Shown: piece by piece, positions 1 to 8,580 of the stretch
Position numbering within the stretch: the first letter of the stretch is position 1
Layout: every line of letters starts with the position of its first letter
Assembly (NCBI GenBank): GCA_023511615.1
Contig: JAIMBL010000017.1
Span: 1 to 39,679 of the forward strand
Source: Leptolyngbyaceae cyanobacterium HOT.MB2.61
GTDB lineage: Bacteria > Cyanobacteriota > Cyanobacteriia > Leptolyngbyales > Leptolyngbyaceae
DNA: 39,679 nucleotides
Direction: 5' to 3'
Translations under genes and position numbers: made by a program
The notes under the pieces: model-generated
Seen by the model: only the letters and a program-made list of their open reading frames with translations
Database searches by the model: none
Told to the model about the DNA's origin: nothing

Positions 1-408
1 ATGTGGATATACGTTAGCCTTCTCTGGGATTCCTACTTTCTCTAAATAAAGCATTGCTGTTTTCTCTGCTTCTTCTTTGGAAACTTTATTTACTTTAATC
101 GGTGCTAATGTAATATTTTGAAGAACCGTTTTATGTGGATATAAATAAAAATGTTGAAAGACCATCCCAATATTTCGCCGCAATTCATTCATGTCCGTTT
201 TTTTATTGTGTACCTCTGTATTTTGTACAATTAATTCTCCATCTGTAATTGCCTCTAATTGATTTATACATCGAAGCAATGTACTTTTTCCTGATCCTGA
301 AGGCCCGACAACTACTACTACTTCACCTTTTTTCACTTGCACATTAATATTTTTCAAAACTTGAAAGTTACCATAATATTTATTTACATTACGAAATTCT
401 ATCAACAT
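1..408 (-). CDS. glnQ: Amino-acid ABC transporter ATPase, GlnQ-like, 3'-truncated by window edge (Bacillus-like DNA)
   Basis: This is the first 136 residues of a polar amino-acid ABC importer ATPase, running off the left edge. The ATG at 408 follows a strong GGAAGGGGGAG ribosome site. Visible are the A-loop tyrosines near residues 11-12, Walker A GPSGSGKST at 35-43, and the Q-loop region with FQHFYLYPHKTVLQNI from residue 84. The sequence ends at VYPH, just before the expected LSGGQQQR signature, so about 100 residues including Walker B are outside. Family members are about 240 residues and pair with a permease and a solute-binding protein. Codon use is strongly AT-rich with no HIP1 sites, unlike everything to the right. 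It reads like Bacillus cereus-group GlnQ (from memory, not searched). It is probably not part of the cyanobacterial chromosome. Confidence 0.85.
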   Translation of the reverse strand, partial: MLIEFRNVNKYYGNFQVLKNINVQVKKGEVVVVVGPSGSGKSTLLRCINQLEAITDGELIVQNTEVHNKKTDMNELRRNIGMVFQHFYLYPHKTVLQNITLAPIKVNKVSKEEAEKTAMLYLEKVGIPEKANVYPH

Positions 409-450
409 ACTCCCCCTTCCCCTAACAATGCATGTACATTCTTTTTATAT

Positions 451-966
451 TCAAAAATAGTCCCAAAAATAACTTTTAGCTTCAATTTGTCCATAAAAAA
501 AAGCAAAGAGTTTCCCCTTTGCTTCTTCTTTTCTATTCTGTTGATTCTGAAGGCGTCGTTCATCCAACCATTGTTGCAGAATCAGGGACGCCGCTTTGCG
601 ATCAATGAGTTCTTTATTACGGGAGGGGGAAATCCTTTCGGCCTGGAGCATCTGCTCTGCCTGGAAGGAGGTCAGGCGCTCGTCTGTGTACTCAAGGGGC
701 AGTCGCAGGGCCTGGGCGATCGCTCTGGCAAACTTTTGCACATGGCGAGCCTGAGTCCCCAAACTTCCGTCCATGGAGTAAGGCAAACCCACCACCAGTA
801 CTTCAACCTGTCGTTGCTCCACCAGTTGCTGGAGCTGGGCCAAAACATAATCGAAGGATTTGCGTTCGATGGTGGTGAGCCCGGTGGCAATCAGTCCGGT
901 GCGATCGCAGCCAGCCACACCAATTCGTTTTTTACCCACATCCAGTCCCAACGCAGAGATCGGCAT
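451..966 (-). CDS. ruvX: RuvX/YqgF family putative pre-16S rRNA nuclease (Holliday junction resolvase fold), foreign C-terminal tail
   Basis: RuvX/YqgF is an RNase H-fold nuclease implicated in 16S rRNA 5'-end processing and replication-repair. The acidic catalytic residues are visible: D9 in LGLDVGKKRIG, E96 in TDERLTS, and D122 in DRKAASLILQQWLD. The ATG at 966 has an AGAGGAAG ribosome site and lies 13 bp after the upstream GNAT gene, so the two are probably cotranscribed. The family normally ends soon after LQQWLDERR, near residue 138-145. Here the frame runs on to 171 residues with the tail KLFAFFYGQIEAKSYFWDYF, read through the Bacillus-like terminator. I infer that the native protein ends near position 535 and that its true stop was lost at the chimeric junction. 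The core call is firm, the C-terminus is not. Confidence 0.88.
   Translation of the reverse strand: MPISALGLDVGKKRIGVAGCDRTGLIATGLTTIERKSFDYVLAQLQQLVEQRQVEVLVVGLPYSMDGSLGTQARHVQKFARAIAQALRLPLEYTDERLTSFQAEQMLQAERISPSRNKELIDRKAASLILQQWLDERRLQNQQNRKEEAKGKLFAFFYGQIEAKSYFWDYF
493..524 (-). terminator. Rho-independent terminator, Bacillus-like
   Basis: On the minus strand a perfect 8-bp stem (AAGCAAAG / CTTTGCTT, plus-strand 501-508 and 517-524) with an 8-nt loop is followed by an uninterrupted run of eight T. It points towards the glnQ-like gene, so it would end a gene upstream of glnQ. Its AT-rich style matches the foreign segment, not the cyanobacterial DNA. The ruvX-side junction probably lies just to its right, at about 525-547. 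In the present arrangement it sits inside the extended ruvX frame. Confidence 0.7.
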
Positions 967-979
967 TTACACGCTTCCT

Positions 980-2338
980 CTAGCAACAAGGTCCTTCCTG
1001 AGGGGGGTCCGAAAAATCCCTGGAGACAGGCAGTTTAAGCGAGCGCTTTGTACCTTGCCCATTAGTTTCTGACTTGGAACCGTTTTGGCGAAGGGCAGAA
1101 CCTGTATCCGCACTGGTTTCGGTCTGGGAGGACTGATTGACAGAGGATAGTAGCGTAATGCGACTGGGAACTGGCTTACGCGCAGGTTTAAGACCCTGCA
1201 AAACCTCCGGCAGTTGCAATCCCTCCAGGGCTGTTGGCTTTGTTTCCCGTACCTTATGCCAGACGGAGCGAGACATCATCAGCGTGTGCGCAATGCGAGT
1301 AGCACCCAGTTGATCCAGGTATTCTTCTCGCTCTGGCTGGTAGTCAGAGGAAGCCAGTTGAAGAGACTGGGCTGGCAGATCTTGAGTAATGCGGGCCATC
1401 TGGGACAGCAGTTCTGGATATAGCCAGGTGTAAGCAGGATGGACTGTTAACTGCCCCTGATGTGGCTTAGAACTATCCCGACAGAGCTTCAACTGAAAGT
1501 AGCCGATCGCCGCCTTGCGTTGTGGCTCAAACACATAACCACTGACAACCTCAGTGTGACTTAACCAGTGCTTCAGCCCGTCCATCAAAGAACCCAGCAG
1601 ACTGGTCTTGAAGTCTAAAATATGCCGATCAAACACCTGGCGTACCAACGGTGGCATGGAAGCTGTATCTAACTGGTAAAGCAACTGAGCATCAGCATTA
1701 CTCACAGGTAGCAGGTTGGGCAAATCTGGCTCCCGTTCAGCCAACTCTTGCAGCAACTTGGGAGTAATTTCCCAGTAGGTCATCTGCGCCAGGGGTTGAA
1801 AGCCATTCTCCCGATACAGAGCCAGGGAGTCCTTATCGTTGACATTGACCTCCAGCAGCCAGGTGCGGGCTTCCCAAATCGTATCCAGACAATGGCGCAG
1901 AAGTTGGGAGCCAATTTCCGAGAAGCTCAACTTACGAACAGAGGGTGCTATTTCTGCCCCCTCAGCTGAAGAGTTCTCTTGACTAACCGCCGGAGTTCCA
2001 ACAGGTAAACTATCGTCTACAGCAACTCGATCCACTCGCCAGGTACTGCGGGTACGGTTAAAAGGGGAAACTCGAATTACCCCACGAATCTTGTTGCCCT
2101 GTTCTGGAATGGAGGCACAGAACATATACTGCAACGGGTTCAGTAGCAGATTGAGGACTCGGTGCAAACCATGCCAAGGACGAAGCTGAAGGTATTTCAG
2201 GGGTCTGTCTGGATCAATGGAGCCACCGACACCATCGGCCTCAAACCCCTCGGAATAGAGCCGTTCAACGGCCTCCAGATCCCGATACTGTACAGGACGG
2301 ATTGTAATTTGTAAGTTCGAGGGAGAAATCTGGGTCAT
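980..2338 (-). CDS. Tandem-GNAT acetyltransferase-like protein
   Basis: A 452-residue protein with an N-terminal GNAT-like domain: it begins ITIRPVQYRDLEAVERLYSEGF and closes with the typical VNVNDKDSLALYRENGF strand-helix at about residues 160-190. The middle to C-terminal half (about 255-365) repeats a GNAT-like layout, ending YLDQLGATRIAHTLMMSR. The last 70 residues are Ser/Thr/Lys-rich and probably disordered. GNAT enzymes transfer acetyl from acetyl-CoA to amines; no substrate can be inferred here. The gene lies directly upstream of ruvX (13-bp gap), probably in one operon. The start chosen is the ATG at 2338, which leaves a short leader before the first beta strand. The second domain lacks an obvious acetyl-CoA pyrophosphate loop and may be degenerate. 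Confidence 0.75.
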   Translation of the reverse strand: MTQISPSNLQITIRPVQYRDLEAVERLYSEGFEADGVGGSIDPDRPLKYLQLRPWHGLHRVLNLLLNPLQYMFCASIPEQGNKIRGVIRVSPFNRTRSTWRVDRVAVDDSLPVGTPAVSQENSSAEGAEIAPSVRKLSFSEIGSQLLRHCLDTIWEARTWLLEVNVNDKDSLALYRENGFQPLAQMTYWEITPKLLQELAEREPDLPNLLPVSNADAQLLYQLDTASMPPLVRQVFDRHILDFKTSLLGSLMDGLKHWLSHTEVVSGYVFEPQRKAAIGYFQLKLCRDSSKPHQGQLTVHPAYTWLYPELLSQMARITQDLPAQSLQLASSDYQPEREEYLDQLGATRIAHTLMMSRSVWHKVRETKPTALEGLQLPEVLQGLKPARKPVPSRITLLSSVNQSSQTETSADTGSALRQNGSKSETNGQGTKRSLKLPVSRDFSDPPQEGPCC

Positions 2339-2606
2339 TTTGAAGAACAGTCCATCTATCTAACTGTGCGATGGTTCGGTTGGCGCTTTACCCTACATTC
2401 TAATGGGTTTACCCAATAAACCTTATTTTGAATGATTCCAATATAAATTCAAGCAGACACTCATTCCCACCCCCATCTGTAGAAATGTTCAATCCAGGCG
2501 TTGCTGAAAAGAAACACTTAAATCCGCGGTTGCTCGTCAAGTCAGTTCCATGGAATATTCTACAGGCAAAAACGATATTTCCCAGATATCACCCATCTGC
2601 CCATCC
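2339..2606. other. Intergenic gap with a solitary CGTTGCTGAA end
   Basis: No convincing gene. At 2497-2508 there is an exact 12-base GGCGTTGCTGAA, the consensus terminal repeat of the 80-bp family A elements at 21.1 and 31.3 kb. No matching opposite end or target duplication is seen here, so it may be a decayed end or chance. The gap should also hold the promoter of the tandem-GNAT/ruvX unit, but I could not pick a convincing -35/-10 pair. Confidence 0.4.
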
Positions 2607-3797
2607 CTAACTGGGCTCCGTAACAACGGGACGAATCAGAACAATCGGGGTTTGTTCGTCAGCATTACCCGCCGGGTTCCGGATCAACGCCTGTTTGAGG
2701 AAAGGAATGGAGACATCGGAGGATGCTGCCAGCACCTTAACGGCCCTTAAATCATTGACATCCACGATCGCCGCCGGGATCCCAGTTTCTGCCTCTATCT
2801 GATCTACCACCTGTTGTGGGTCTTCCGGTCCCAGCACAATGAACTGGTCGTAGGGAGGCAGGGTGCCAGTGACGTCATCAATAAGGCGGGCCTGTTCTCC
2901 GGCCAGCTGGTAGAAAACTCCTGGTTTACCAAAGACCTTGGCGATCGCTCCCAGCAGAAACGCCAGCAGTACCCGGACTGGCCCCACGATATCAATCAAA
3001 GACTGCATGCCACAGGCTGTAGCCAGACTGGAGGTTGGCAAAAACAGGTAACACAATCGTTTGGCAACCCATCCTGGCTTGATATCCATAGGGTGATGGA
3101 ATCGTTCCTGCATGATGGCGATCGGCGTTTCCCCAATCGCCACCACGTCCCCCTTCTGGGCGTGGGGAACCACGTAACGCTGCACGACTTCAACCGGATT
3201 GTCGAGATGGGTCAGCAGGTGCGTCCGAATCGGCAACACATCCGCATTGGTCGCTGGACGCCAGTTCTTTGAATCTCTGGGGTCGGGAAATACCAGTGGC
3301 ACAATCACATGACGCACCCTGGGAATGCGTCCCTGGGGACCGTAGGTGACATAGTGGATCTGAATCCAGGCAACTCGTAATTGACTCAAATCCGGGCCCT
3401 GAATTTCAACCACGATCTCAATCGGGTCAATTTTGCCAACTTTGACAATGTGGGCTTCCCAGTAGCCATCTTCTCTGGGTTTGGCATCCTTGTAGCGGGG
3501 GATCACCCGACTTGTGGTGGTGATGCCCTCCAAACTGCCGGAGGAGAGTAGCTTCACCTCGACCCAGACTTCGGGAACCATGACTTCCAGCCGCTGGGTG
3601 AGGTTGCGGAACTCCAGCTCGCCCACCAGCAGATAGCGATGCGGTTGGTAGTCCTCTAGCTGCCAGTTACCAGCGGTCAGTTCCAGCTTATTACCGGGAC
3701 GCCGCCGATACTGAATTTCCAACAGCAGCAGAAACAGTGCCAGGATCAGCACGACTGCAACGATAATCCCGATCGCAATACTCCCAATAGTCCCCAC
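2607..3797 (-). CDS. Membrane-anchored F420-0:gamma-glutamyl-ligase (CofE)-like protein
   Basis: A 396-residue protein with one N-terminal membrane helix (about residues 4-28, rich in Ile/Val/Leu) followed by basic residues QYRRRPGNK, so the bulk is probably cytoplasmic. Residues 35-180 form a beta-rich domain. From about 190 the sequence (VVQRYVVPHAQKGDVVAIGE, then GWVAKRLCYLF and later EAETGIPAAIVDVNDL) resembles CofE-type proteins that cyanobacterial annotation calls F420-0:gamma-glutamyl ligase. That assignment is from memory of the family. A role in F420 polyglutamylation is not shown, and cyanobacteria with this protein may use it on another substrate. The start is GTG at 3797. No clear ribosome site precedes it. 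The gene stands alone, between the tandem-GNAT gene and the CSP41-like gene. Confidence 0.6.
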   Translation of the reverse strand: MGTIGSIAIGIIVAVVLILALFLLLLEIQYRRRPGNKLELTAGNWQLEDYQPHRYLLVGELEFRNLTQRLEVMVPEVWVEVKLLSSGSLEGITTTSRVIPRYKDAKPREDGYWEAHIVKVGKIDPIEIVVEIQGPDLSQLRVAWIQIHYVTYGPQGRIPRVRHVIVPLVFPDPRDSKNWRPATNADVLPIRTHLLTHLDNPVEVVQRYVVPHAQKGDVVAIGETPIAIMQERFHHPMDIKPGWVAKRLCYLFLPTSSLATACGMQSLIDIVGPVRVLLAFLLGAIAKVFGKPGVFYQLAGEQARLIDDVTGTLPPYDQFIVLGPEDPQQVVDQIEAETGIPAAIVDVNDLRAVKVLAASSDVSIPFLKQALIRNPAGNADEQTPIVLIRPVVTEPS

Positions 3798-3839
3798 AGC
3801 TATGGCTCAATCTTGTTGGTCTGTCAAAAGTCTAATGGA

Positions 3840-3875
3840 GAGTTTTGAGTTTTGAGTTTTGAGCTTTGAGTTTTG
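3840..3875. repeat. Short tandem repeat, heptamer GAGTTTT x5
   Basis: Five near-perfect copies of a 7-base unit (one has a T-to-C change) lie between the CSP41-like gene and the CofE-like gene. Such heptameric short tandem repeats are typical of filamentous cyanobacterial intergenic DNA. Related AACTCAAAACT or CAACCAACAAC tracts occur at 10385-10440, 35081-35124 and 38721-38753. Confidence 0.8.
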
Positions 3876-3923
3876 TATAACCCTTTCCTCAAAGCTCAGA
3901 CCTTATAGAACTCATCTCTCTCC

Positions 3924-4859
3924 TCAGGCAGTGGCTAAGATCTCATCGTCTAGGGAGAAATCAACCTCAGCTTTATCTCTTCCAGAGGTCAGGTAGTCGT
4001 TTTGAAAAGAGTCTTTCAGTCCGGAGATCAGATCGTACTCGGGTTGCCAGTTAAGCTCTGCCTTTGCCTTTTGAATCGAGGCAAAGAAGTGCTGGGTGCG
4101 GAGGGGGAAAGCTTTGCGCTTGCCAAAGTCAAACTGTTTGGGATCGTAGTGAACGATTCGCAGACTATCGGGTGCTTTACCAGCCGCTACTGCACAGGCG
4201 CGTGCCAGTCCATCAAAGGTGACACAGCGATCGCCCGACACATTATAAATTTGCCCGATGGCCTGGGTGTTACCTAATACCTGTGCCATTGCCCGGGCCA
4301 AGTCTTTGACATGCCCAAACTGGGTGAAGTACTGACCGTGAGCGGGAATGGGGATGGGGCGATCGCGGACAATCCGATCAAAGAACCAGGCTTCCAGGTC
4401 GTTGTAATTTTGAGGGCCATAGATATAGGTGGGACGGATGGAGGTGAAGGGCAGCCCCTGTTCTGCCAGGTAAACTTCGGTGTCATGTTTGCCCTTGTGG
4501 CGACTTTTAGGATCAATTGGGTCTCCTTCTACATGGGGCATCTGGTCAGCCTTGAGGTAGACCCCAGCAGAACTCATGTAAACGAAATGCTGGAGGCGAT
4601 CGCTGAAGATCTCAGCCAGGGGCTGGGTGTCACTCAATTCCCGCCCATTGTTGTCAAAAATGGCATCGAAGGACTCGCCTGCTAACTTGTCCTTTAACTC
4701 TGTGGGGTTGGTGCGATCGCCATGAATCTGCCGCAATCCTTCAACTGGAGCGGGTTTGTTTCCCCGGTTAAACAGCACGACTTCATGCCCCTGTTCCACC
4801 AAAATCCGCGTCAGGTAAACCCCAATGAACCGGGTTCCCCCCATAATTAAAATCCGCAT
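3924..4859 (-). CDS. CSP41-like NAD-dependent epimerase/dehydratase homologue (extended SDR)
   Basis: A 311-residue extended short-chain dehydrogenase fold. The Rossmann motif GGTRFIG is at residues 7-13, and the active-site Ser region reads YMSSAGVYLK near 93-102. The usual catalytic YxxxK is not present: the equivalent stretch reads RHKGKHDTE. That replacement, and the overall sequence, match the chloroplast stem-loop-binding protein CSP41 and its cyanobacterial relatives, which bind RNA and associate with ribosomes or RNA polymerase. I infer an RNA-related role rather than sugar epimerisation. The ATG at 4859 starts right at the first beta strand. The acidic C-terminal tail (VDFSLDDEILATA) is unremarkable. 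The gene is monocistronic, with gaps on both sides. Confidence 0.8.
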   Translation of the reverse strand: MRILIMGGTRFIGVYLTRILVEQGHEVVLFNRGNKPAPVEGLRQIHGDRTNPTELKDKLAGESFDAIFDNNGRELSDTQPLAEIFSDRLQHFVYMSSAGVYLKADQMPHVEGDPIDPKSRHKGKHDTEVYLAEQGLPFTSIRPTYIYGPQNYNDLEAWFFDRIVRDRPIPIPAHGQYFTQFGHVKDLARAMAQVLGNTQAIGQIYNVSGDRCVTFDGLARACAVAAGKAPDSLRIVHYDPKQFDFGKRKAFPLRTQHFFASIQKAKAELNWQPEYDLISGLKDSFQNDYLTSGRDKAEVDFSLDDEILATA

Positions 4860-5161
4860 GATCTCACCCTCCCAACTGCAATCTTTATCTTACAGAGTTT
4901 TCCAGTTGAGTTAGCCACACTCCTTGAGGGGCTAGAAGCTGGGTTTAAGGGGCTAGGGGATAGGGGTTGAAGTGTGGTTTGTGCATTTGAAACTCGCTGT
5001 AAGGGGAGTTGTTGGTTATTGCAAGGGTTGATTGGGTCTTCCCGCCTGGCTTCAATACTTTCTCATCTAAACCAACCCCCTGGACTATTGATGTTGCTTT
5101 GCTTGCCACCAAAGCAACATTAAACTTCCCGGAGAGCCTTCTCGCCTGAAGGTTGAGGAAT
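4860..5161. other. Intergenic gap with an 11-bp inverted repeat
   Basis: About 300 bp without a gene, between the CSP41-like gene and mnmE. At 5091-5120 there is a perfect 11-bp inverted repeat (ATGTTGCTTTG / CAAAGCAACAT, 8-nt loop). It lies 40 bp past the mnmE stop and could stabilise the mRNA 3' end, but there is no T-run on either side. Otherwise nothing is recognised. Confidence 0.5.
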
Positions 5162-6532
5162 CTATTTGCCGATGCAGAAGCGGCTAAAGATTTTGTCCAG
5201 GACGGATTCTGTCACGTCTTCTCCTAAAATTTCACCCAGTGCCTGAATTGCAGCCCGTAGATCAATCGTCCAGAAGTCGAGTGGGAGCTGGTTGGCGATC
5301 GTGGTTTGAACTTGCTGCAGGGAGTTTTTGGCGCGGGTGAGGGCTTCAGCCTGCCGCTGGTTAATGGCCAGATCCAGATTGGCGGCCTGGAGGATTCCCG
5401 CCTGAACGGTTTCCAAGATGGCCTGCTCCAGTTGGTCAATTCCCTGATTCAGGGCGGCGGCGGTCTGGATGGAGGGAAGGGGAGGGTAGGAGAGGGTGGG
5501 GAGGGAAGAAATTAGATCAATTTTGTTGATAACTAGAATCAAGGGACGGTGCTTTATCTGTTCGTAGATTTCCTGGTCAGCCTCGGTCCAACCAGCAGTG
5601 GCATCGATGGTGAAGAGGATCAAGTCGGCGTTTTGGGCTGCCACGCGCGATCGCTCAACGCCCATTTTTTCTACCCAATCTTCGGTTTCTCGAATCCCTG
5701 CTGTATCCAGTACCTGAATTGGAATGCCACCAACGACTAATTGGGATTCCACGACATCGCGGGTGGTGCCGGGTAAATCGGTGACAATGGCGCGATCGCT
5801 ACGGCTCCAGGCGTTGAGCAAACTGGATTTACCCACATTGGGACGACCGACGATCGCCACTTTCAACCCGGTACGGACCAACTCTCCCCGATCAGCGGTC
5901 GCCAAAATTTGTTCAACCTCTTGCAAAACTTGGTGAATCTGAGCCTTGATCCCATCTTCATTCAGGGGTGGCAGGTCTTCCTCAAAGTCAATGCGGGCTT
6001 CCACTTCGGCCAGAATATCCAGACAGGTAGCGCGCAGTTGGCGAATTGGTTGGGCCAGTTTTCCCTGAAGTCCGGCCAGGGCAAAGTGGGCCGCCTGGGG
6101 CGATCGCGCTCCTACCAGATCGGCAATGCTTTCTGCCTGGGTCAGATCTAACCGCCCGTTAAGAAATGCCCGCAGGGTAAATTCCCCCGGTTGCGCCAGT
6201 CTGGCTCCCTGTTCCAGGCAAAGTTGCAAGACCTGTTGCACCACCATCATGCCGCCATGACAGTGAAACTCCACCACATCCTCGCGGGTGTAGGAGCGGG
6301 GAGCCTGCATGATCAGCAACAGGGCTTCATCAATGATTTCCTGAGTTTCAGGACGACGCACGTAGCCATAAAGGATGCGATGGCTTTCCCATTTTTGCTT
6401 GCCAGGAGCATGAAAGAGTTTTTGCGCAATCGCCATGGCTTCTGCCCCCGATACCCGCACGATGCCCACACTGCCTTGCTGGGGAACGATGGCAGTAGCG
6501 ATCGCGGCAATGGTAGGACCGGACTGGTTCAT
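5162..6532 (-). CDS. mnmE: tRNA modification GTPase MnmE (TrmE)
   Basis: MnmE works with MnmG to install the carboxymethylaminomethyl group on U34 of certain tRNAs. The 456-residue length is normal for the family. Visible are the N-terminal formyl-folate-binding domain (TIAAIATAI start), the G1 loop GRPNVGKSS at 229-237, G2 TTRD, G3 DTAG at 276-279, G4 NKID at 336-339, and the diagnostic C-terminal CIGK with its catalytic Cys. The ATG overlaps the stop of the upstream GNAT gene by four bases (ATGA), so translation is coupled. It is the last gene of the selO-GNAT-mnmE run. Confidence 0.98.
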   Translation of the reverse strand: MNQSGPTIAAIATAIVPQQGSVGIVRVSGAEAMAIAQKLFHAPGKQKWESHRILYGYVRRPETQEIIDEALLLIMQAPRSYTREDVVEFHCHGGMMVVQQVLQLCLEQGARLAQPGEFTLRAFLNGRLDLTQAESIADLVGARSPQAAHFALAGLQGKLAQPIRQLRATCLDILAEVEARIDFEEDLPPLNEDGIKAQIHQVLQEVEQILATADRGELVRTGLKVAIVGRPNVGKSSLLNAWSRSDRAIVTDLPGTTRDVVESQLVVGGIPIQVLDTAGIRETEDWVEKMGVERSRVAAQNADLILFTIDATAGWTEADQEIYEQIKHRPLILVINKIDLISSLPTLSYPPLPSIQTAAALNQGIDQLEQAILETVQAGILQAANLDLAINQRQAEALTRAKNSLQQVQTTIANQLPLDFWTIDLRAAIQALGEILGEDVTESVLDKIFSRFCIGK

Positions 6533-7119
6533 GGGCGATCAGAGATCCAATTGGGATTGGTCAGGCTGGTGAGGATGTGATCTTCCCAGCAGTTGTTGAT
6601 CAGCAGATAGTCCCGTGCGTAGCCTTCCACGGTAAAGCCAAGTTTCCGGAGCAGATTGCCACTGCGTTGATTGCGTGGCATGTAGTTCGCCATCACTCGA
6701 TGAAAGTTGAAATCCCCAAAGATGGAGTGAATCGCAACACTCAGGGCTTCGAACATATACCCCTGCCCCTGCTTCGCTTCTGCCAGGCTGTAGCCCAAAA
6801 CGCAAGCATGAAAAGGGTCTCTAGAGAATTGGGTGAAGTTAATGACTCCAATCACTGTTTTGGGAGAGGTTTGCTCAAAGACAAACAATCTCAAGGAGTG
6901 ATCGTGGTTGAACTCAATCAGGTTGTATTCAATTTGCGATCGCCAAAATCCCTCGGTAAAAAATGCTTCCGGTCGGGTTGGTTCAAAGGGTTGCAGAAAT
7001 GCCCGGTTTTCGCAGTAGTAGCGGGCAATTTCCGAGGCATCCCGGTAATCTGCCATGCGAACAATTAGCCTCGCCGTTAACAATTGGGGAGCATTCTGTA
7101 ATCCATCCTTTATTAGCAT
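6529..7119 (-). CDS. RimJ/RimL-type GNAT N-acetyltransferase
   Basis: A 196-residue GNAT of the RimJ type (acetylation of N-termini, classically of a ribosomal protein). Family marks are [15 protein letters not shown] at the first strand, [19 protein letters not shown] (acetyl-CoA loop) and the N-x-x-S box of [21 protein letters not shown]. The ATG at 7119 shares a TGATG junction with the selO stop. A GTG one codon earlier (7122) would give a GTGA overlap and is equally possible. It overlaps mnmE by four bases. The context suggests a translation-linked role, but the actual acetyl acceptor cannot be told. Confidence 0.85.
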   Translation of the reverse strand: MLIKDGLQNAPQLLTARLIVRMADYRDASEIARYYCENRAFLQPFEPTRPEAFFTEGFWRSQIEYNLIEFNHDHSLRLFVFEQTSPKTVIGVINFTQFSRDPFHACVLGYSLAEAKQGQGYMFEALSVAIHSIFGDFNFHRVMANYMPRNQRSGNLLRKLGFTVEGYARDYLLINNCWEDHILTSLTNPNWISDRP

Positions 7120-8546
7120 CACTTCGCTCGAATTCGCTCAAGCAAATCATAGAACGTTGACCAGTCATCAGCTTCGGTAATCGGTTGCCAGGCTGCTTCA
7201 ATCCGCGATCGCACCGGAACCGTCGTGGGATTATTGATTCGCAACCGTTCTTTGACCTGCATCATTTCATCATCCGGTAAGCCTAACAGGGTATTGAAAT
7301 AAGAGATCTTCCAGGTGTTCCAGAGATTTAGCAGGTCGTCATGGGCGATCGTTGCATAGGGAAAGATGTGGTTGACATCCTCTCGCCAATCGGGGAAAAA
7401 CTGTTGCGCCAGTTCAGAAAAAAAGTCGTGGTAGCCAACTTCAAACTGGTTCAGAACTTGCATGGTGAGTCTCAGCAACTCTTGAGACTCATCAGCGCTC
7501 AGGTCATCAAACCCCAGCTTTCCCAGCATCCGCCGCCGATAAGCCTGCTTGTAAGCATTCCAAAAAAGCGCCAGTCCAGCCTCTAAATCAGCCTGAGGGA
7601 TGACCAACTCTAGCGGGCGTTGCAATTTTTCCAGGTTATGGTAGCAAATCCCCGGTTGATTTCCATAACTGTACAACCCGCTGTAGTCAAAATAGGCTGC
7701 TGTAAATTTGGGATCATAAGTCGGGATAAAGGCGTAGGGGCCATAATCAAAACTCTCCCCCGTAATCGACATATTGTCCGTATTCAGCACCCCATGACAG
7801 AAACCCGCCGCCATCCACTGGGCAACCAGCTCTGCCACCCGTTGCACCAGTTCGGCATAGAAACGGGCATAACGGTCTATTTCATGAGTCAGGTGGGTGT
7901 AGTAATGCTCAATCACATGATCCAGCAGAATCGCAATCAAATCTTTGCGCTGGAAATAGTGCAGCCGTTCAAACGTGCCAAAGCGAATATGAGAACGGCT
8001 GAACCGCACCATTACGGACGATCGCGTTGGAGACGGCTCATCCCCTCGCCATAATGATTCACCCGTTTCAATCAAGCTCAGACAACGAGACGTGCGCACC
8101 CCCGCCCGATGCAAAGCCTCCGCCGCAATCACCTCTCGCACACCCCCCTTGAGTGTTAATCGGCCATCCCCTCCCCTGGAATAGGGTGTTGTCCCCGATC
8201 CTTTCGTACCCAGGTCATAGAGTTCACCATCACCCCCCCGTACCTGGCCATAGAGAAAACCCCTACCGTCTCCCAAGGCCGGGTTATACTCCCCAAACTG
8301 GTAACCGTGATAACGCAACGCCAAAAATGGACGCGGCGCATTCTGAAATTTTCCAAATGCCTCAATAAAATCCTCATCACTCACCATCTGAGGATCAAGC
8401 CCCACTTTTACCAGCAGGTCATCATTCCGAAATCGCAGAATGTGGGTAGGAAATTCAGCCGCCTGCACTGGATCGTAATAGTCATCTCCCAGCAGTTCCA
8501 GTGCCGGTTCGTAGTTCAAATTCAGTAGGGGATTAGGTTGAGCCAT
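7119..8546 (-). CDS. selO: Protein adenylyltransferase SelO (YdiU) pseudokinase
   Basis: SelO transfers AMP from ATP to Ser/Thr/Tyr of target proteins, using a kinase fold that binds ATP in flipped orientation, and is linked to redox stress. The 475 residues match the bacterial size. Recognisable blocks are [20 protein letters not shown] with its nucleotide-binding Lys, [20 protein letters not shown], and the metal-binding [16 protein letters not shown]. There is no selenocysteine codon near the C-terminus, as expected for bacterial forms. The ATG at 8546 starts the usual [18 protein letters not shown] opening. It is first in an overlapping run with a GNAT and mnmE. Confidence 0.95.
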   Translation of the reverse strand: MAQPNPLLNLNYEPALELLGDDYYDPVQAAEFPTHILRFRNDDLLVKVGLDPQMVSDEDFIEAFGKFQNAPRPFLALRYHGYQFGEYNPALGDGRGFLYGQVRGGDGELYDLGTKGSGTTPYSRGGDGRLTLKGGVREVIAAEALHRAGVRTSRCLSLIETGESLWRGDEPSPTRSSVMVRFSRSHIRFGTFERLHYFQRKDLIAILLDHVIEHYYTHLTHEIDRYARFYAELVQRVAELVAQWMAAGFCHGVLNTDNMSITGESFDYGPYAFIPTYDPKFTAAYFDYSGLYSYGNQPGICYHNLEKLQRPLELVIPQADLEAGLALFWNAYKQAYRRRMLGKLGFDDLSADESQELLRLTMQVLNQFEVGYHDFFSELAQQFFPDWREDVNHIFPYATIAHDDLLNLWNTWKISYFNTLLGLPDDEMMQVKERLRINNPTTVPVRSRIEAAWQPITEADDWSTFYDLLERIRAK

Positions 8547-8580
8547 CAGGAAAGGAAAGAAGTTTTCTCACAATTGACCT

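Noticed and set aside
337-1038. 233-codon plus-strand frame across the chimeric junction
   Set aside because: It is antisense to glnQ-like and ruvX sequence, has no domain, and crosses two unrelated DNA types.
2497-2508. Third family A element
   Set aside because: Only one 12-base end is present; no second end at 80 bp and no 8-bp flanking duplication.
2428-2610. 60-codon plus-strand frame in the gap before the CofE-like gene
   Set aside because: No ribosome site, low-complexity translation, and it overlaps the end of the real minus-strand gene.
5091-5120. Rho-independent terminator after mnmE
   Set aside because: The 11-bp stem is perfect but there is no T-run on either strand, so it is kept only as an inverted repeat.
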